Shown here: positions 12,587 to 25,500 of the stretch, piece by piece
Layout: each line of letters begins with the position of its first letter
How positions within the stretch are numbered: position 1 is the first letter of the stretch
Assembly (NCBI GenBank): GCA_001466705.2
Contig: LATX02000001.1
Coordinates: 682,001-746,000 of the forward strand
DNA length: 64,000 nucleotides
Source: Moniliophthora roreri
Taxonomy: Eukaryota; Basidiomycota; Agaricomycetes; Agaricales; Marasmiaceae
Direction of reading: 5' to 3'
The notes under the pieces: generated by a model
Told to the model about the DNA's origin: nothing
Databases searched by the model: none
What the model saw: only the letters and a program-made list of their open reading frames with translations
Translations under genes and position numbers: made by a program

Positions 12587-15500
12587 TTATGAAGATGGTT
12601 CTTGTGAAGTAACCGACGACCGCTGAGTCCATTCAGTTGCCTTGTGCTTTACATTCTCTGCACCCTCCTCGTCCCCGATTCGTCGCTCAAGCTCCAACCA
12701 TTTCTTGAAAAAGGATCTTCATGCAGAATGATATCAGTGTTCACGTCAATTTTCGTGCATAGTCAAAACGCACTTGGCTTTATGACTCGTCATCTTCATC
12801 TGTAATACGCGGTCGAAGATGTTTCTGGAGTCAGAGATCATCAGTTGGAGCATTGGACAGCCAAAATAAATAATATCTACCTGATACTTTGGATGTTTGA
12901 CTGCCCAGCCTCCATGTCAATGTAAACGGACCAAAGGTCCCAGCGTTTGGGATGAGAATCAACAATGCCCTCGAATAATGTTTTGCCCCGTTCAGGATCA
13001 CCCAGTTTGTACTCTAACTGAGCGGACCGTGAAATGGTCTCGAGGTCTGTGATTTTGTCATGAGTGAAAAGAATGCAGGTTCGTGGAGCGTGGTCCTACG
13101 TTTTCGTTTTTCAAGCCGTTGCAGAGCCCTAGGGAGAAGTTTCCGAGACTCCTCGACCTCGCCTCGACGAAGGTAATGTTCACTAAACAGTGTCCATACT
13201 TTTGAGCTCAGTCCAAATTTCTTGCAAGTGCGCTTATACTGCTCCTCGGCTTTCTGCGAAGTGTCAAACCAGGTTGTAGTAAGGTATCGACAGTTGCGTA
13301 CCTCTGGCTTCTCGGATTGGTCGAAGATGGCTGCTAGCCGGAGGTTAATGGTCTTGGCATCGTTCGCCCGAGCTGCTTCTTTGAACATTTCCTCCAGACT
13401 GTCATCAGTGCCATACGCATTCTCCAGATTGAGCAAAGCAGTCCAAACGTTCAACTTTTCGCCCTCTTCTCGGAAGCTGATCGTTTGCAATGCTCGACGA
13501 CCAATTTCCCGAGCCTTGTCAATTTCAGAGAGTTGAAGTTGGAATGACATGTACTGAATCCACATATAAGAGGAGTTTGGTGAACCTAATAGAAGACGTT
13601 CAAAGTCTGCGGTCGACTCTGGAGCCTTGGAATCCATGTCCGCCGTGAGATCTTGCTCGATCTCCTTTTTCTTTTTCTTCTTTTTAGACGGCGCTTCATC
13701 TCCACTTTCATCCGATGACTCGAGTTCATCGTCTTGAGGTGCCGAGGAGTCAGCGAACCATTGGAATCCACTCCCTAGTTGTAATGGTCCACTGGGGGGT
13801 CGATGATTCGCCTCGGTAGATGTTGATGGTTTCTGGAACTGAGGATTGACGTCGACATCAACATCCATTGGGTCGTCATCAGCTTCGTCTTCCTTGCTAT
13901 CCTGCGGTCCAGAATTTTGCGGCTCCTGCTCATCGTCTTCTGACCCTTCTTCGTCGTTCTCCAACGTGTCCTGCACTCCAAATTGTCCGGTTTCACCGGT
14001 CTCTTCCTCTGAACCGGTCTCGCCCTCGTCGTTCTGGAAGTCCTCCTCGGAGAAATTAGAAGGCTTCAAGCTGAAGGATATCCGCCGATTCTCAATCTTT
14101 AAGACGTAGGCCTTCACCCGGTCGCCCTCACGGAAGCCGCGAAGTGCAACAGCTGTGTCACTCTCTTTATTGTCAGAGAGCTGCGAAATGCTTGGTCAGC
14201 GTGAGTAGAAATGGTCATAGAAGAGCTGCATACTTCAGACTTGTGGCAGAGACCTGATAGCTTGGAGTTTTCTATCTGAATGAATAGACCATATTCTTCA
14301 ACTTTCTTGACTATGCCGTCTACGATCTGGCCCATCGACAAATCCGACAATGTCAGATTGCTAGAGCGAGCCCGGTTCAAGTCACCGGACCGGAAGGTCA
14401 TTTCCACTTTCTTGCCCTCGGGGTCCACACTACGGTATTGTGAGCATTATAACTCTTGGTGGAACACAACACAAACCTGAGAATGCGACCTTTGACCAGT
14501 TGCTGTACTTGAAATCTAGGTTTCCAGTCCTTCACGAACTAGGGTACTGATACTTAGCAATGAAAAAGGGAGCCCGAAATGTACACTCTTACATCGTCGA
14601 ACAGCTCTTTGATCTGCACGCGGGCATCTACACCACGGCCTATAGTGACGAATAAGCCATGCTCTGCAACACTCTTTATGAAGCCGCGGACTGTTTCCCC
14701 AACATGCAAGTCTGAGATGTCGTTAACTTCCCGATCGACGATGACCTTGTTTTGATTGGGATACATTCGAGAGTGTCGAGTCGAGAGTGTCAGCTGCTTG
14801 TTGGCTCGGTCGACGGAGACGACTGCTGCTTTCAAGATGGACTCGACAGCAGGGAAGGGATTGCCGATAGAGAAATCATCGGAGACATCTGTGGGATGGA
14901 GAACACCACCGAGATGTGAGGGGAGCTTGACAAGAACACCATGTCGAGCATGCCGAACAACTCTTCCGCCGACGATCTGACCCTCTTCTACTGTGTCGAT
15001 AGATAATGCACCTCTCGACAGAGAAGGCTTCGCCTTCGGCTTGTTCGCGACGATCACGAAACCCTTTTCTGTGTTTCGAGACACAACCACAAGGACATCC
15101 AGCTTTTCGTCCACCTTCAGCATTACCTGCAGTTGAGCAGGAGAAAGGCCCCGATGATTTGCGAGATTATTCATAGAAATCAGCGCCCGAACGTTGCTTG
15201 GTTGGAGGGACAATACCGCGTTGTCCTTGTGAACCTCCGCAACAATGCCTTCGACAATGTTACCTATCTCTATGCCAGAGATATCGGTATTGTATTGTTT
15301 GTAGTTGCTTCCAGAATGGCGTATACTGGCCAAGATACGTTTCTCGTCCTTGTCGACGGATAGAACGCGTACTTTGACGACTTTTCCCACGGGATACAGG
15401 GCACCCAGGTTCTGAACGGGCTCTTCGCTACACAAAGAATGGTCAACAGCTGAAAAAAAAAAAAAAAAAACTTGCGATGAACTTGCCTTACTTCCTTCAA

Positions 15501-17726
15501 CGGAACAACGGCCTTGATGTTGTTGTAGAATTCGACCATAAGCGACTTATCGTTCACTTTAAAGACGACGGCGTGGGACACCTTGCCAACCTCTGCGTCC
15601 TCTAATGATGATATGAGCGGGAGTGTAGATTCAAGGAGGGTCTTTTTCGCGGTCAACGATATCCGCCTACGTTCAGCATCCACGACCAGTACCTATTTAG
15701 ACGGCTGAGTTGAAACAGTCAAAAGAAGATCAAGTGACATACTCTGCATTTTATAGACGAACCTATCCTGAAGCGCTTTGCAGGATGCTTCAGAGTTATG
15801 TCGGCATAGTGATTGGGCCACACGACACCGTCAAGATTCCCGGAAAGCGTAATAAACAACCCAGAATCCGTCAACTTCTTGACAGTCCCTTTCACAATCT
15901 CTCCAACTTGAGCATCAGCAATTTGCATATATTTCTGCTCCAGTACCGATGGCTTGAGAGATAATTGTAACAGTCCATCGAACGGGAAGTAACCGGTGAC
16001 TCTTGCTCGATGTATTGTCCCCACCTTCCATGATCCCGAGCTCGCTGATAAAGAGGGTAGGTGATCGTCGGATATGGTGGATATCTATAGAAAGGTGAGT
16101 CTAAGATTTCGTATACAAGTGCGAAAACGCGCACGTGAACGAATCCCTCTACGCCATCGTTTGTCTCGATGAAGAGACCTCGTTCTGGTTCTACTCTAAC
16201 CACCTTCGCGTTCTCCACGACCATCCCCAATGGGTAGGCTTCCTGAAATGACGGTCCAGATGTCTGTACCCGGCGTACATCAAGATTGATGACGTGCTCG
16301 TTCAGACTCAAAGCAAGCCGTGGAGGGGTCGAAGAGAAATCATATAACACTCTGGCCTTGACCTTTTTGCCAACCTTGAAGCCCTTCTCGGGTGGCTGCC
16401 GTGGTAAATGGGATTGATCAACCGTCCCATCAAAGAATCCCAGAACCTGAAGGTTCAAACCAGTAGGTTGAATAGTTGTAATGAGAGCTTGGACTAAGCT
16501 TCCGGGAAGGATGGAAGTGACATTGCTTATTTCATTTACCTGTAATAGTATGTCATGCTTGATTGGCCTACTTGATACATTCAAAGACTTACAGACGACG
16601 TGGTGAACATCTTGAGATCGGCGGTGACTTCACATGAACGGCCGTTGGCAGATAATTTGATGACCGAAACATTCACCAATTGTCCAGACCGAAGCTTGGT
16701 GTATTCGGATTGCGACTTCGCTTCTTTGAACGGCAGGAAACCTGATACATCGGGAACGCCGAGTTCAAGAAGGTATCCATGATCCTCGACACTCTTCACG
16801 GCAGCTGCGAGGGTCTTAATACAAAGTCAGAGAATACAACGAAATGGAACTGATACTACTCACGAATCCGGTCTTCAAATCGGATTTCTGCACACCCGCG
16901 TTCACCCGTTCTGGTACCAAACTAAGTTCCACTCTCCGACTTGCCCGTACTGTTTCGTCTCTTGACTTTGAGATTCCTGATACATCCCCCGTTGTTCCTG
17001 CGGCATGCAAAGCAGTAACAACAGTCCTGATATATTGTCCAGAAGAAAATATCTCAGAAAGCTCTGGGACATCTGAGCCCGAGTCTCCGTCATTCTCAGA
17101 GTCCGAGTCATCATCTTCATTCTCATTAACATCCATGTCCATACTCTCCAGGCGCGTCGTAAATTGGGTGGATATATTTGTTATAGGAATATGGCCAAAG
17201 ATTTGATTCGGAAGTGAGACGACAAGTGCCAATGGTTGAATAGAGACGATTTGGCCAAATAATTTCATCCCGACAGTGAGTCTCTTTTTGCGAAGATGTT
17301 GGGTCAGTGACCAAGGAACGTATAAGTGGGGAACGTACTTTGTAATTGAGATGCTCAATTCGAATACGTTCGCCTTTGTCTCTGGGCCCGGATCCAGCAG
17401 CATTTCCTTCCGATTTTCGTTTAGATTTTTTTGATTTCTTCACATCTGACTTGGACGATTCCTATAGTAATACCAGTTGAATACAAGCGGAAAGAGGGGT
17501 TTCTTCGACCCACATCGAAAAGTCCTTCTGCTTCCTTCGCAGCTTCAGCACGTATTGTTTTGACTTCAAGAGGTGTAAATGTAGTGCCGCCTCCACGAGG
17601 GAAATCGACCTCTTCCGTGGTTAAGGTCGAGGTAGTCGCTGCCGAAGCCTCGTTCTTTGACTGCCTTGCTTTCTTGGGCTTTTGACTCGACGAAGTTTCC
17701 TCGATTCTTCTTTTTTGAGCAGCCAT
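12587..17726 (-). CDS. RRP5: rRNA biogenesis protein Rrp5 (S1 and HAT repeats)
   Basis: Fifteen exons on the minus strand: 17726-17514, 17461-17339, 17283-16864, 16814-16593, 16539-16135, 16084-15743, 15692-15487, 15427-14593, 14538-14477, 14429-14234, 14180-13302, 13253-13100, 13046-12881, 12824-12774, 12716-12587; 1,467 residues. The N-terminus has DFPRGGGTTFTPLE, typical of Rrp5. Tandem S1 RNA-binding domains follow (for example VEDHGYLLELG, GLFIETNDGVEGFVH, LTDSGLFITLSGNLDGVV, KDWKPRF, VEEYGLFIQIENSKLSGL). An acidic linker covers about 1055-1150, then C-terminal HAT repeats (SSKVWTLFSEHYLRRGEVEE, QLEYKLGDPERG). Rrp5 is a nucleolar factor needed for both 18S and 5.8S/25S pre-rRNA processing. 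Intron 15486-15428 appears to use a GC donor. Intron 13301-13254 is 48 nt and in frame, so retention would add 16 residues. Confidence 0.96.
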
Positions 17727-17922
17727 GGTAGAAGAGAGACTATGATCGCAGTAAGAACCAACCGCAAGCAGCGACGGAGTGAGGAAAACTGGTCCAACGT
17801 TTTCGAAAAAAGTTTGATGGTCGAGTCGTTACCCGCATTTGGAAGGCACGGTGACACAGGAACCGTCTGAGACGCTCAAAGAGTCAGAGTCTTTTGCTTA
17901 CAGCTCTCATCTCGCTTTTCTC
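17727..17922. promoter_or_regulatory. divergent promoter RRP5 / SF3A2
   Basis: The 196 bases between the two opposed start codons must hold both promoters and both 5' untranslated regions. I see no clear TATA box. That both genes act on nuclear RNA is suggestive of co-regulation only. Confidence 0.6.
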
Positions 17923-18797
17923 ATGGGTGAGTTCTTCTACTCTACGGAGCGAATTCCTACTAAATTTTTTTTTTTTAAGATTATCAGGTAATGAGCAGCC
18001 TACCTCAATTTCAAGTACAGTACGCTGAATTTTCACCAGAATCGAGTTGGTTCCAAGTTCGGAGGTGGTGGTGTCGCTGGCGCATCAGAGACCAACGTGG
18101 ACAGACGTGAGCGGTTGCGGAAGCTTGCATTGGAAACGATAGATCTTGCCAAGGTCAGTGATTCTAATTCATTCTAATTTACTCTTCCTCCCTGTGCTGA
18201 CCCGCAAACAGGACCCCTACATCCTTCGCAACCACTTGGGTTCACTTGAATGTCGACTTTGCCTGACGTTGCATACCAATGAGGGTTCTTATCTCGCCCA
18301 TACCCAAGGAAAAAAGCATCAGACCAATCTTGCAAGACGTGCTGCCAGGGATGCAAAAGAAACACAGTTGATGGTCGCGCCGACCCAAAGCAATGTTCAA
18401 AGAAAGGTTTTCCTAAAGATAGGGCGACCCGGTTATCGAGTCACGAAAGTACGGGATATTGATACCGGGAAGGAGGGTATGATGGTGCAAGTTCATCTAC
18501 CACAAATCAAGCCCGGGGTGATACCCCGACGGCGGTTCATGAGTGCCTGGGAGCAGAAGAGAGAACCACCAAACAAGGCTTATCAGTATCTAATTGTGAT
18601 TAGTTTGCTCCTCTGCGTTTCGTGCTACTTACCTTCGACTACAGGTTGCTGCAGAACCATATGAAACCATAGCTTTCCGGATACCAGCACGGGAGATTGA
18701 GGACGAAAGCGACGACGCAGGATACTGGAATTGGTCCCATTGGGACCCTGACACGAAGCAATACAGCTTCCAATTCATGTTCCGTCTAGCTTACTGA
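17923..18797 (+). CDS. PRP11: splicing factor 3A subunit 2 (Prp11/SF3a66)
   Basis: Five exons: 17923-17926, 17980-17987, 18040-18153, 18212-18595, 18645-18797; 220 residues starting MDYQNRVGSKFGGGGVAG, the standard family start. A matrin-type zinc finger uses Cys56, Cys59, His72 and His78 (ECRLCLTLHTNEGSYLAHT, then GKKH), and the C-terminus has the conserved SWEQ-like SAWEQKREPPNKAYQYL and PDTKQYSFQFMFR. The protein is part of SF3a in the U2 snRNP and helps recognise the branch site. The first coding exon is only 4 nt (ATG plus one base) and the second only 8 nt, both required to build the conserved N-terminus. Confidence 0.95.
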
Positions 18798-19671
18798 GCT
18801 ACAATTGGGTTTGTGTGTATCGTAGTACTACGTAGGTCGTAATATAGTCTCGATTCAAGACTCACCGGGCGGACCGGCCACGCGGAGAGTCTTGTACGAA
18901 TGTCAAGTGAAGGCTGTGACATTGATCAATAAAATTTGTACACTTTTTTGTAACGAGAAAACAAATTCTATCATATTGCATTGCTCAGCCAGAGCCACTT
19001 ACACTTAGACAAGAAGTAAACCAAGCTACGACACCTCAGATTTATAATAGGCTGTGCAAAATTTGTGGATGCTCCTCCATCCAGCAGTCTTGATGCTTGC
19101 CTCTCGTTTTGGAGCTTCTAGACGCGTAGTTGTGGCCCCGAAGGCATGAGGCGGAGGTCATGAGGGTCAGTATTTTGTAATGACCATCATTAATCAATCT
19201 ATACAAAATCAGGTGCGACTTTACTGTAAAAGCAGTTTGCTCAAGCTGGTAAGGTTTAAATTTTATTATTGATACATCATCAGACTGCTACACTTTCGAG
19301 CTACAAAAAATGTGTAACAACTATGCTGATTGGAGGAAAACCAAGGGAGATAGAAGCAGGGAAAGTCACCTCGCAAAGGGCCTACATTGGTATAAGCCCC
19401 TCCCACGTTCCGCTCGCCGGAGCGCGGGAGGGATTGCTTAATTGAGCCTAGTCGTAATATTGAGTGCCTGAAAAGGAAATAAGTCCATGGACTGGAACGC
19501 GTTCAGTGTCAACCAACTTTGCCTTGATACACCCTTGACGAATGCTCCACTGAATACGCTGTGTCATCTTGAGGTCAATAGGAACCCTGTGAATCATACA
19601 AGCTGGTTTGTTCATTCTTTCCGAAATATACATCTGGAATTGACTTACCCGCATTGTTCAGTATTTAGGTC
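18798..19671. other. intergenic with a GC-rich stem-loop
   Basis: About 870 bases without a gene. AT-rich 3' flank of SF3A2, then the promoter region of the MRH-domain gene. The only structure I see is the stem-loop listed at 19398-19432. Confidence 0.5.
19398..19432. other. stem-loop
   Basis: CCCTCCC (19398-19404) can pair with GGGAGGG (19426-19432), enclosing CGCTC (19411-19415), loop GCCG, GAGCG (19420-19424). Twelve G/C-rich pairs in two helices. It lies about 240 bases upstream of the next start codon; whether it is transcribed is unknown. Confidence 0.5.
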
Positions 19672-21164
19672 ATGTTCGCTCGAGCACCATGGCATTTCTC
19701 CCTCGTCCTATTACTATCGGCACATTCGATTCTAGCAGCTCCTTCTGAAGAAAAACCGTGCACAATACATAGTGACGACGGAAAATACTACGATCTCAAT
19801 CCTCTGAAAGCTAGGTGTGTCCTCTACCACACTGCCATTTGCACCTGTCCATTTACCTGACATTGTATCTGTTGGCTGCAGCAAGGATTATCAAGTTCAG
19901 ACACCAGGAGGAAAGGAATTTTATCTCAATATATGTAGAGGAGTGGCTACGGAGGCGTGGGGTCTGGATGATGCTGCGGAAGTTGGAGGATTCATTAGAA
20001 GGGACCATGGAGATTTCTCAGTTGGGTGTGTAATCATTCTCATTGCGTTTTAGGGATTTCGCTGACTAGATAATGATGTTCAGTCGGACCAATACCACCC
20101 TAGTAATGTCAGATGGAAAACCCAAGTTACGCATGACAGGCGGTTCGAAGTGTAAGACCACTTCAGGCGGAGAAGGAGATCCCGCCGCTACTGTTATAGA
20201 ATTCGTATGCGATACATCTGTGTTTGGCTCAGGAACACCACGTCTGAGCGAACAGATACCCTTGGAAGATGAATATGCATGCGCCTTTTTCATCGAATGG
20301 AAGACCCATGTGCGCTGGCCCTTTATTCAACTGCTTGTTCTTTACTCAATGAAACATCAATATCTAGTTCGCTTGCCCTACCGGTGAACGAGGCGGACCC
20401 TGGGGCTTCTTCGCCGGTCTCGTTGCAATGTAAGCCGTCCATCTGTGTCAATTTTGTTTAGATTGTTAACAAGGCTCGGATATAGATTCTTAATTCTTCT
20501 TATGTTATATGTCGTCTTTGGCACCCTCTACAATCGCTATGTTCTGCAATTACGCGGTTTCGACCAGATACCCCAGTTCTCTCTGGAAGCCATGAAATAC
20601 CATAGTAGAGAAGCTCTTGACTGGTTCAAAGACGTCATGAGCTCATTCTATGAAGGCGGTCAGCGCACTGGCATGGGAGGCTTGGGAGGTGGTGTTGGGG
20701 GCTTTAGAGGTGGATTTGCTCCTGTTGGCAGGAGACCAGCTCCAGGCCCCAGAAGAAACCCAACAAATCCTGTTAGTCATCAGGCGCAAGTCGACGTTGG
20801 AAGCGGAGGTGATGGTGGTGAAGGAGGGGACTTTGTTGGCGGTTTTGTACGTCCAACAGGCACACCAAGGTCGCAGAACACAAGGCCTAGTACGAACCCT
20901 ATCAGCCATCAATCTCAGGTGAATGCACAGCAACAGCAGCAGCGACAACAACAAAGCCCCCCACGGGAGCCAACGCCACCTCTGCCGCAGGCAAAGTCCG
21001 TCGCCAAGGATACTGGGCCGGCTACACGAGAAGAACGTGCGTTTATGCTCGGAGATGATGACGAGGAGGAGGACGTAGCTACAGCGGCTGCACCAGCCAA
21101 AGGCAATGAACCAGCTGCAGCTCCGGGAAGGGATTCTGGTGATCAGGGTGCAATACGTCTGTAA
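19672..21164 (+). CDS. MRH-domain sorting receptor (Mrl1/Atg27-like)
   Basis: Exons 19672-19814, 19882-20025, 20084-20309, 20368-20429, 20462-21164; 425 residues. A signal peptide covers about 1-23 (LVLLLSAHSILAA). The luminal part begins with the mannose-6-phosphate-receptor-homology pattern PCTIHSDDGKYYDLNPL and contains further paired Cys (LNICRG, SKCKTT, FVCDTS, EYACAFF, FACPTGE). One transmembrane segment lies at about 195-212 (RFLILLMLYVVFGTLY), followed by a 210-residue Gly/Pro/Gln-rich cytosolic tail. Such proteins sort cargo between Golgi, endosome and vacuole; Atg27 serves autophagy. Mrl1 versus Atg27 identity is not settled. The long disordered tail could carry sorting signals. Confidence 0.8.
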
Positions 21165-21453
21165 TAGGACTCGTTGATTGTGCTTTGGGAACATTCTGTT
21201 ATAATTTATACTCTCCATCGACAATGGAGCACCGACTGTCTGAGTACTATGTGTCAATCTTATCTTATCTCTCTGAGTTCTTTTACCCCTCACCGCCATG
21301 ACGAGAGCAGTGTGCACTGCAGCGTTTGCCTACTGTTTGCCTCGCGACCTCGAAGTCTGTCGACATTTTAAAATACAGGAATGATTGTGGGCGAGTATAA
21401 TCACCATCCTTCTCTGATATTTTCTCATCTGTTCAGGTACTACAGAACAACCA

Positions 21454-22456
21454 ATGCCCGGACCCAGCAGACTGCCCAGCGGTTCTAGACAAGCACAATT
21501 CGATGTGAACTCGGTTCGCTCGACATCCCCGGTGTCATCAATCCTACCAGAGTATGTGCACGCAGACTCGAATCCTACTATTGAAGTAATTGGTGTCCTC
21601 TGAATTTCAGTTATCATGACTCTCAACTATCCAGACCGCCACGGTACGTCCACTAGCCCCCATCGACTGTTAACTGATCCTGATTCTTTGCCTTCAAATA
21701 GTTATACTCGACATTCCCGTCCGAATGTTCCATTGACTTACACCTTTTCCAACTGGACATCATCGACCAATTCAATGATCCTTTCGCCTCCTGTCGACGA
21801 AGCGACGCCTCCTAGTCCCTCATATCGAATAACCGTGTCTCTCAATCTCGATCCTTTGCTGCCTATATCTTATGTCACTCGGGTTGACATGTTAGGATTG
21901 GACGGAGATGAATACTTTATAGGCGAATTCGAGTAAGTAGGCTCTCATTGTCAGATAACCGGAATTGGCTTGATCTATTATTGTAAGATTATCTCTCTAC
22001 CAGAAACGTGGCGTTCTCAGCATGGGTGACGTTTGCACAAAACTTGGCAATGTTATAGAAACTGTCGATCGAAACCCCGTAGGTGTCGAATCTGCCTCGT
22101 TCATCAGATTGCTCATCAGGACTTTATGTATATGTATACAGAGACATTTCAAGTGGCGAACGGGAAATACGGACATTCGCTGGGATTGCCGTACAATGCT
22201 TGACGATGGGTCTCCAATGTGTATTGTGAGTAACAAGCTTAATTAAGTATCACCAACCCAATACTTACTAGGAGAATAGTGTTACGGATCTGATACATCC
22301 AAAAGTCAGCTAGCAACATTTGTTCCACCTCCGATACTTTCATCACCGCCTCTACCTGCCGCCATTTTTACTGTGTTCCCCGACGGACATGAATTTTTCG
22401 AGCACATTCTTATATCCATCTTGGTTATTCAGCGAATTTTAACGCACGATGCATGA
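21454..22456 (+). CDS. DUF6593-like protein
   Basis: Six exons: 21454-21551, 21611-21643, 21702-21932, 21988-22078, 22142-22225, 22280-22456; 237 residues. After a Ser/Pro-rich N-terminus the body reads VPLTYTFSNWTSSTNSMIL, YRITVSLNL, VTRVDMLGLDG, GEFELSLYQKRGVLSMGD, RHFKWRTGNTDIRWDCR, ICYGSDTSKSQLATF and ends with a hydrophobic strand and HILISILVIQRI. This pattern of short beta-strands resembles DUF6593, a domain common in mushroom-forming fungi and of unknown function. There is no signal peptide. Start codon choice is tentative. Its 3' end faces the next gene 120 bases away. Confidence 0.65.
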
Positions 22457-22575
22457 GGCCTTCAAACCATTGATGTATTTCTGAATGAAACTATAGAGCA
22501 CTGCAAAAATGTGATAGTATGGATACAAGTGGGACCAAGAAAAATAAGATATGCATAAGTTATATACCCAGATGC

Positions 22576-25500
22576 TTAGCGTCGCAAACCTTCCCGAGCA
22601 TACTGCTTCGACCGTTCTCTCCCCGTCTTCAACAAGATAGACTGCAAACGATCCCAGGTCACCAGACTTCCCGAGTTGCTCTGGTTATCCAGGCCTAGGG
22701 AGAAGCCATTGAGCTTCCCGCATGGGAACTGTAGTTCCGAGGCCTTGACTTTTGTCTTCTTCCTGACCGGACGTTCAGCCTCTCTCGTCGTTTCATCGTC
22801 GTCGATGGCGCGTTTCTTGCTTCGTGCTTTCACACTTACAGCACTACCATCGTCGACTTCAACGTCCATTGCTTGTTGAATAGGTATCATATCCGATTGT
22901 AGTCGTGAGCCGGACGTGGCCGTATCGAGCGCCAATGCAGACGGTCTAGCATTATGCATTTTCCGAGTGGCTGATCCCGGGTCGTGTTTGGACCCCACCT
23001 TCGGAGCGTTCCCTGAATGTTGACGCTCCACTGGCAAAGCCTTCCGAGGGGAGATCAATGGTCGTGAACTTGAGGCGACTGCATTACGCTTCATGAAAGC
23101 GGGTTGCTTCCAGGCCGTCGCATCATGGGGTATGAAATGAATTCCTCCCTGTTTCTCAATCGCTGGAGAAACACAGGGCGTCTTTGGCACCCGTTCGGTC
23201 CCAAATAATGACTGCATAGTCTGGTCATCATCCTGGTCAGTCTGGGGCTGGGAAGGGCCAGAACCACTACTAGTTGTTCCTTTCTCTCCGTCTCCGAGAC
23301 CATCCTGAGCAGTGTGGGACGGCTTGACACAAGTATCTCCGTCTTGGGTGCCAGGATGTACTTCTAATGAGTCTTGCTCCTGTGACAACGCTTGACTTCG
23401 AGTTTTCTCGAATAATGATTCGTGCTCAGCATTGCTCTCTTCTATCTCCTCGTCCTCAGTCTCACCATCTATTGTGAGTTTCGGCTGAGTTTCGGGTACG
23501 ATGGACTCTTGGGAAAGTATTATTCGCTTCGTGGTTGTGGGGAGAGATAGCGAATGACTTTTTTCGCCTTGAAGATCTTGCTGTCGATACACTGATGACT
23601 GGGAAAGGGACGCTTTCTGTGACTCTGCGTTCTCTTCCTTCACGGCCACGTGCTCCTGATTCTCCCAGCTCGACCCCTGACTCTGGCTCTGGCTCTGACT
23701 CTGGCTTCCACTGTCCGAACATGGAACGAGAATCCTGGGACTCGCTTCAAGATCGACAGGACTTCTTCCAGGTTGTCGTGGGGGCGAGACTACCCTGACC
23801 ATGCCTGCGTACATTTGGGAGTCCAATGCAGAAGATCTGTAAGTACCCATCACGCAGGACGGTGATGAGTTCGAGTGATCACTCCGATGTGAGAACTCGT
23901 AGTTGTTTCTAGATAAATCAGGCAAAGGATATGTCACCCTGCACCTCTGTGCGGGGGTAGGAGCTCTGAGAGATGAGACCGAGGTAGGCGGCGCTGCCAA
24001 AAATGACGAGGATCGGGAAGGTGAGCTAGACCGCGGTGTAGCTAGAAGACAAGGTGAAGACTGTTTGATTATTTGGACATCTCTGGGAGTGGGACACCCT
24101 CTAGGACTGGATGACCATTCTGTGAGTGGTCTTGAGCTGGGAGCAGGCGAATATCCCCCCTCGCTTTCGTGTGCAGGTTCTGAGGGTGGCGGTGTTGCCT
24201 GCTGAGATGGTTCAGTATCATTGCTATGGCCACTGTGTTGTTCTTCTTTCTGTGGTTGAGATGAACCTAGATCAAGGGGGTGCGATCCTAGGAAGGAAAT
24301 CGTCAGATCATTCATTATGAGCGAGAAGCAATAAGCTCTACGTTCGGTACGGGTCGCCTTTTCTTGGGCATTGTTCTTTTCCGACACCTGCTGTACCGGG
24401 CGGGGGTCCAGTTCAGGTTGGGAAGACCCTAAGTCTAAAGGGTGCACTATGAAACGTCAGTATAATGGCAATAGGAATCAACAGTTGATACTGACCTTTT
24501 CGTTTGCGCTTGGGGGATCCTTCTGCGGTTTCTCTTGTTGTGTCAATGTGGTCCTCCGACCCGATTTCTCCATAAACTGATGGACGTCAGTGTCATGGGT
24601 AGGTTAAGAAATTGTGTACGTACCTCCTGGCACTTGTGGATCTGGGTAGCATCCCCATTGTATGATATGATTTTGCGGGCATTTGCTGCGAGGCTAGAGT
24701 GGTGGATGAGTTGCGCCGAGCAGAATTACTAATGTGGAAATGACTGACGTTCCAATCACGTTCACGCTGTCGCGCAAAAGATTCCGAATTTCCCTTTGTG
24801 TCAATATCATTCGGGGTCGTCGTCGGTAAGAGCTTCGGTTTGGGTTTCAATGGCTCTGCTCTTGCTGGCATTTCCAAACGCGTCTGTTTCGCATGCGGCT
24901 TGCATGGTGGTGGCGGTTGCCGAGCATCAAGTTCTCTCTTTCTGAGCTTCAAAACATTTCTGGTCATGATCAGAACCAACTCAGAACACAGCTCAAGTAG
25001 AATGAGAGTACGTACCCGTCACCGCCACCTTTTCTCAACCCCATGACCCATTCTTTGATCTTTGCGTGTCCTTCGACACTTTTCAGCGTGTCCTTGCACC
25101 AAATATCCTCATTAATGCTACCCATGACTTCGAAGGCAGTGACATCGAGGAAGAGGAAAGGGTCTTTTGATAGATTGTCAGCGTTTGGGTTAGGGTGGGT
25201 TGTCACTCGAATTGGTATGCGTCCAAAAGAGAGTTTATATTTCTTGAGCTTGATGAGGCAGGTCTTGTTTTGTGTCAGACGAGATTTGTGTTCTCTAAAC
25301 GTGCGCAATGAGACATAAGCCAATTGTCAGGAATGAGGATGATTACACGTACTGTACATAGGCTGCCACTGACTCGCTGCTAAACTTGACTGGTATCTCC
25401 AAAAATTTATCCGAGACTTGAGCCCATATCGGTGACATTTCCTTGGGATTGGTTGATCCATAGAAGATAAACTGATTCAGGTTCAGATTAAACGGTTGAA

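Noticed and set aside
13586..13996. Alternative-frame proteins in the RRP5 acidic linker
   Set aside because: They are shadows produced by repetitive acidic codons on the real coding strand.
20643..21317. Minus-strand open frame opposite the MRH-protein tail
   Set aside because: It mirrors the Gly/Pro/Gln-rich coding tail and has no independent motif.
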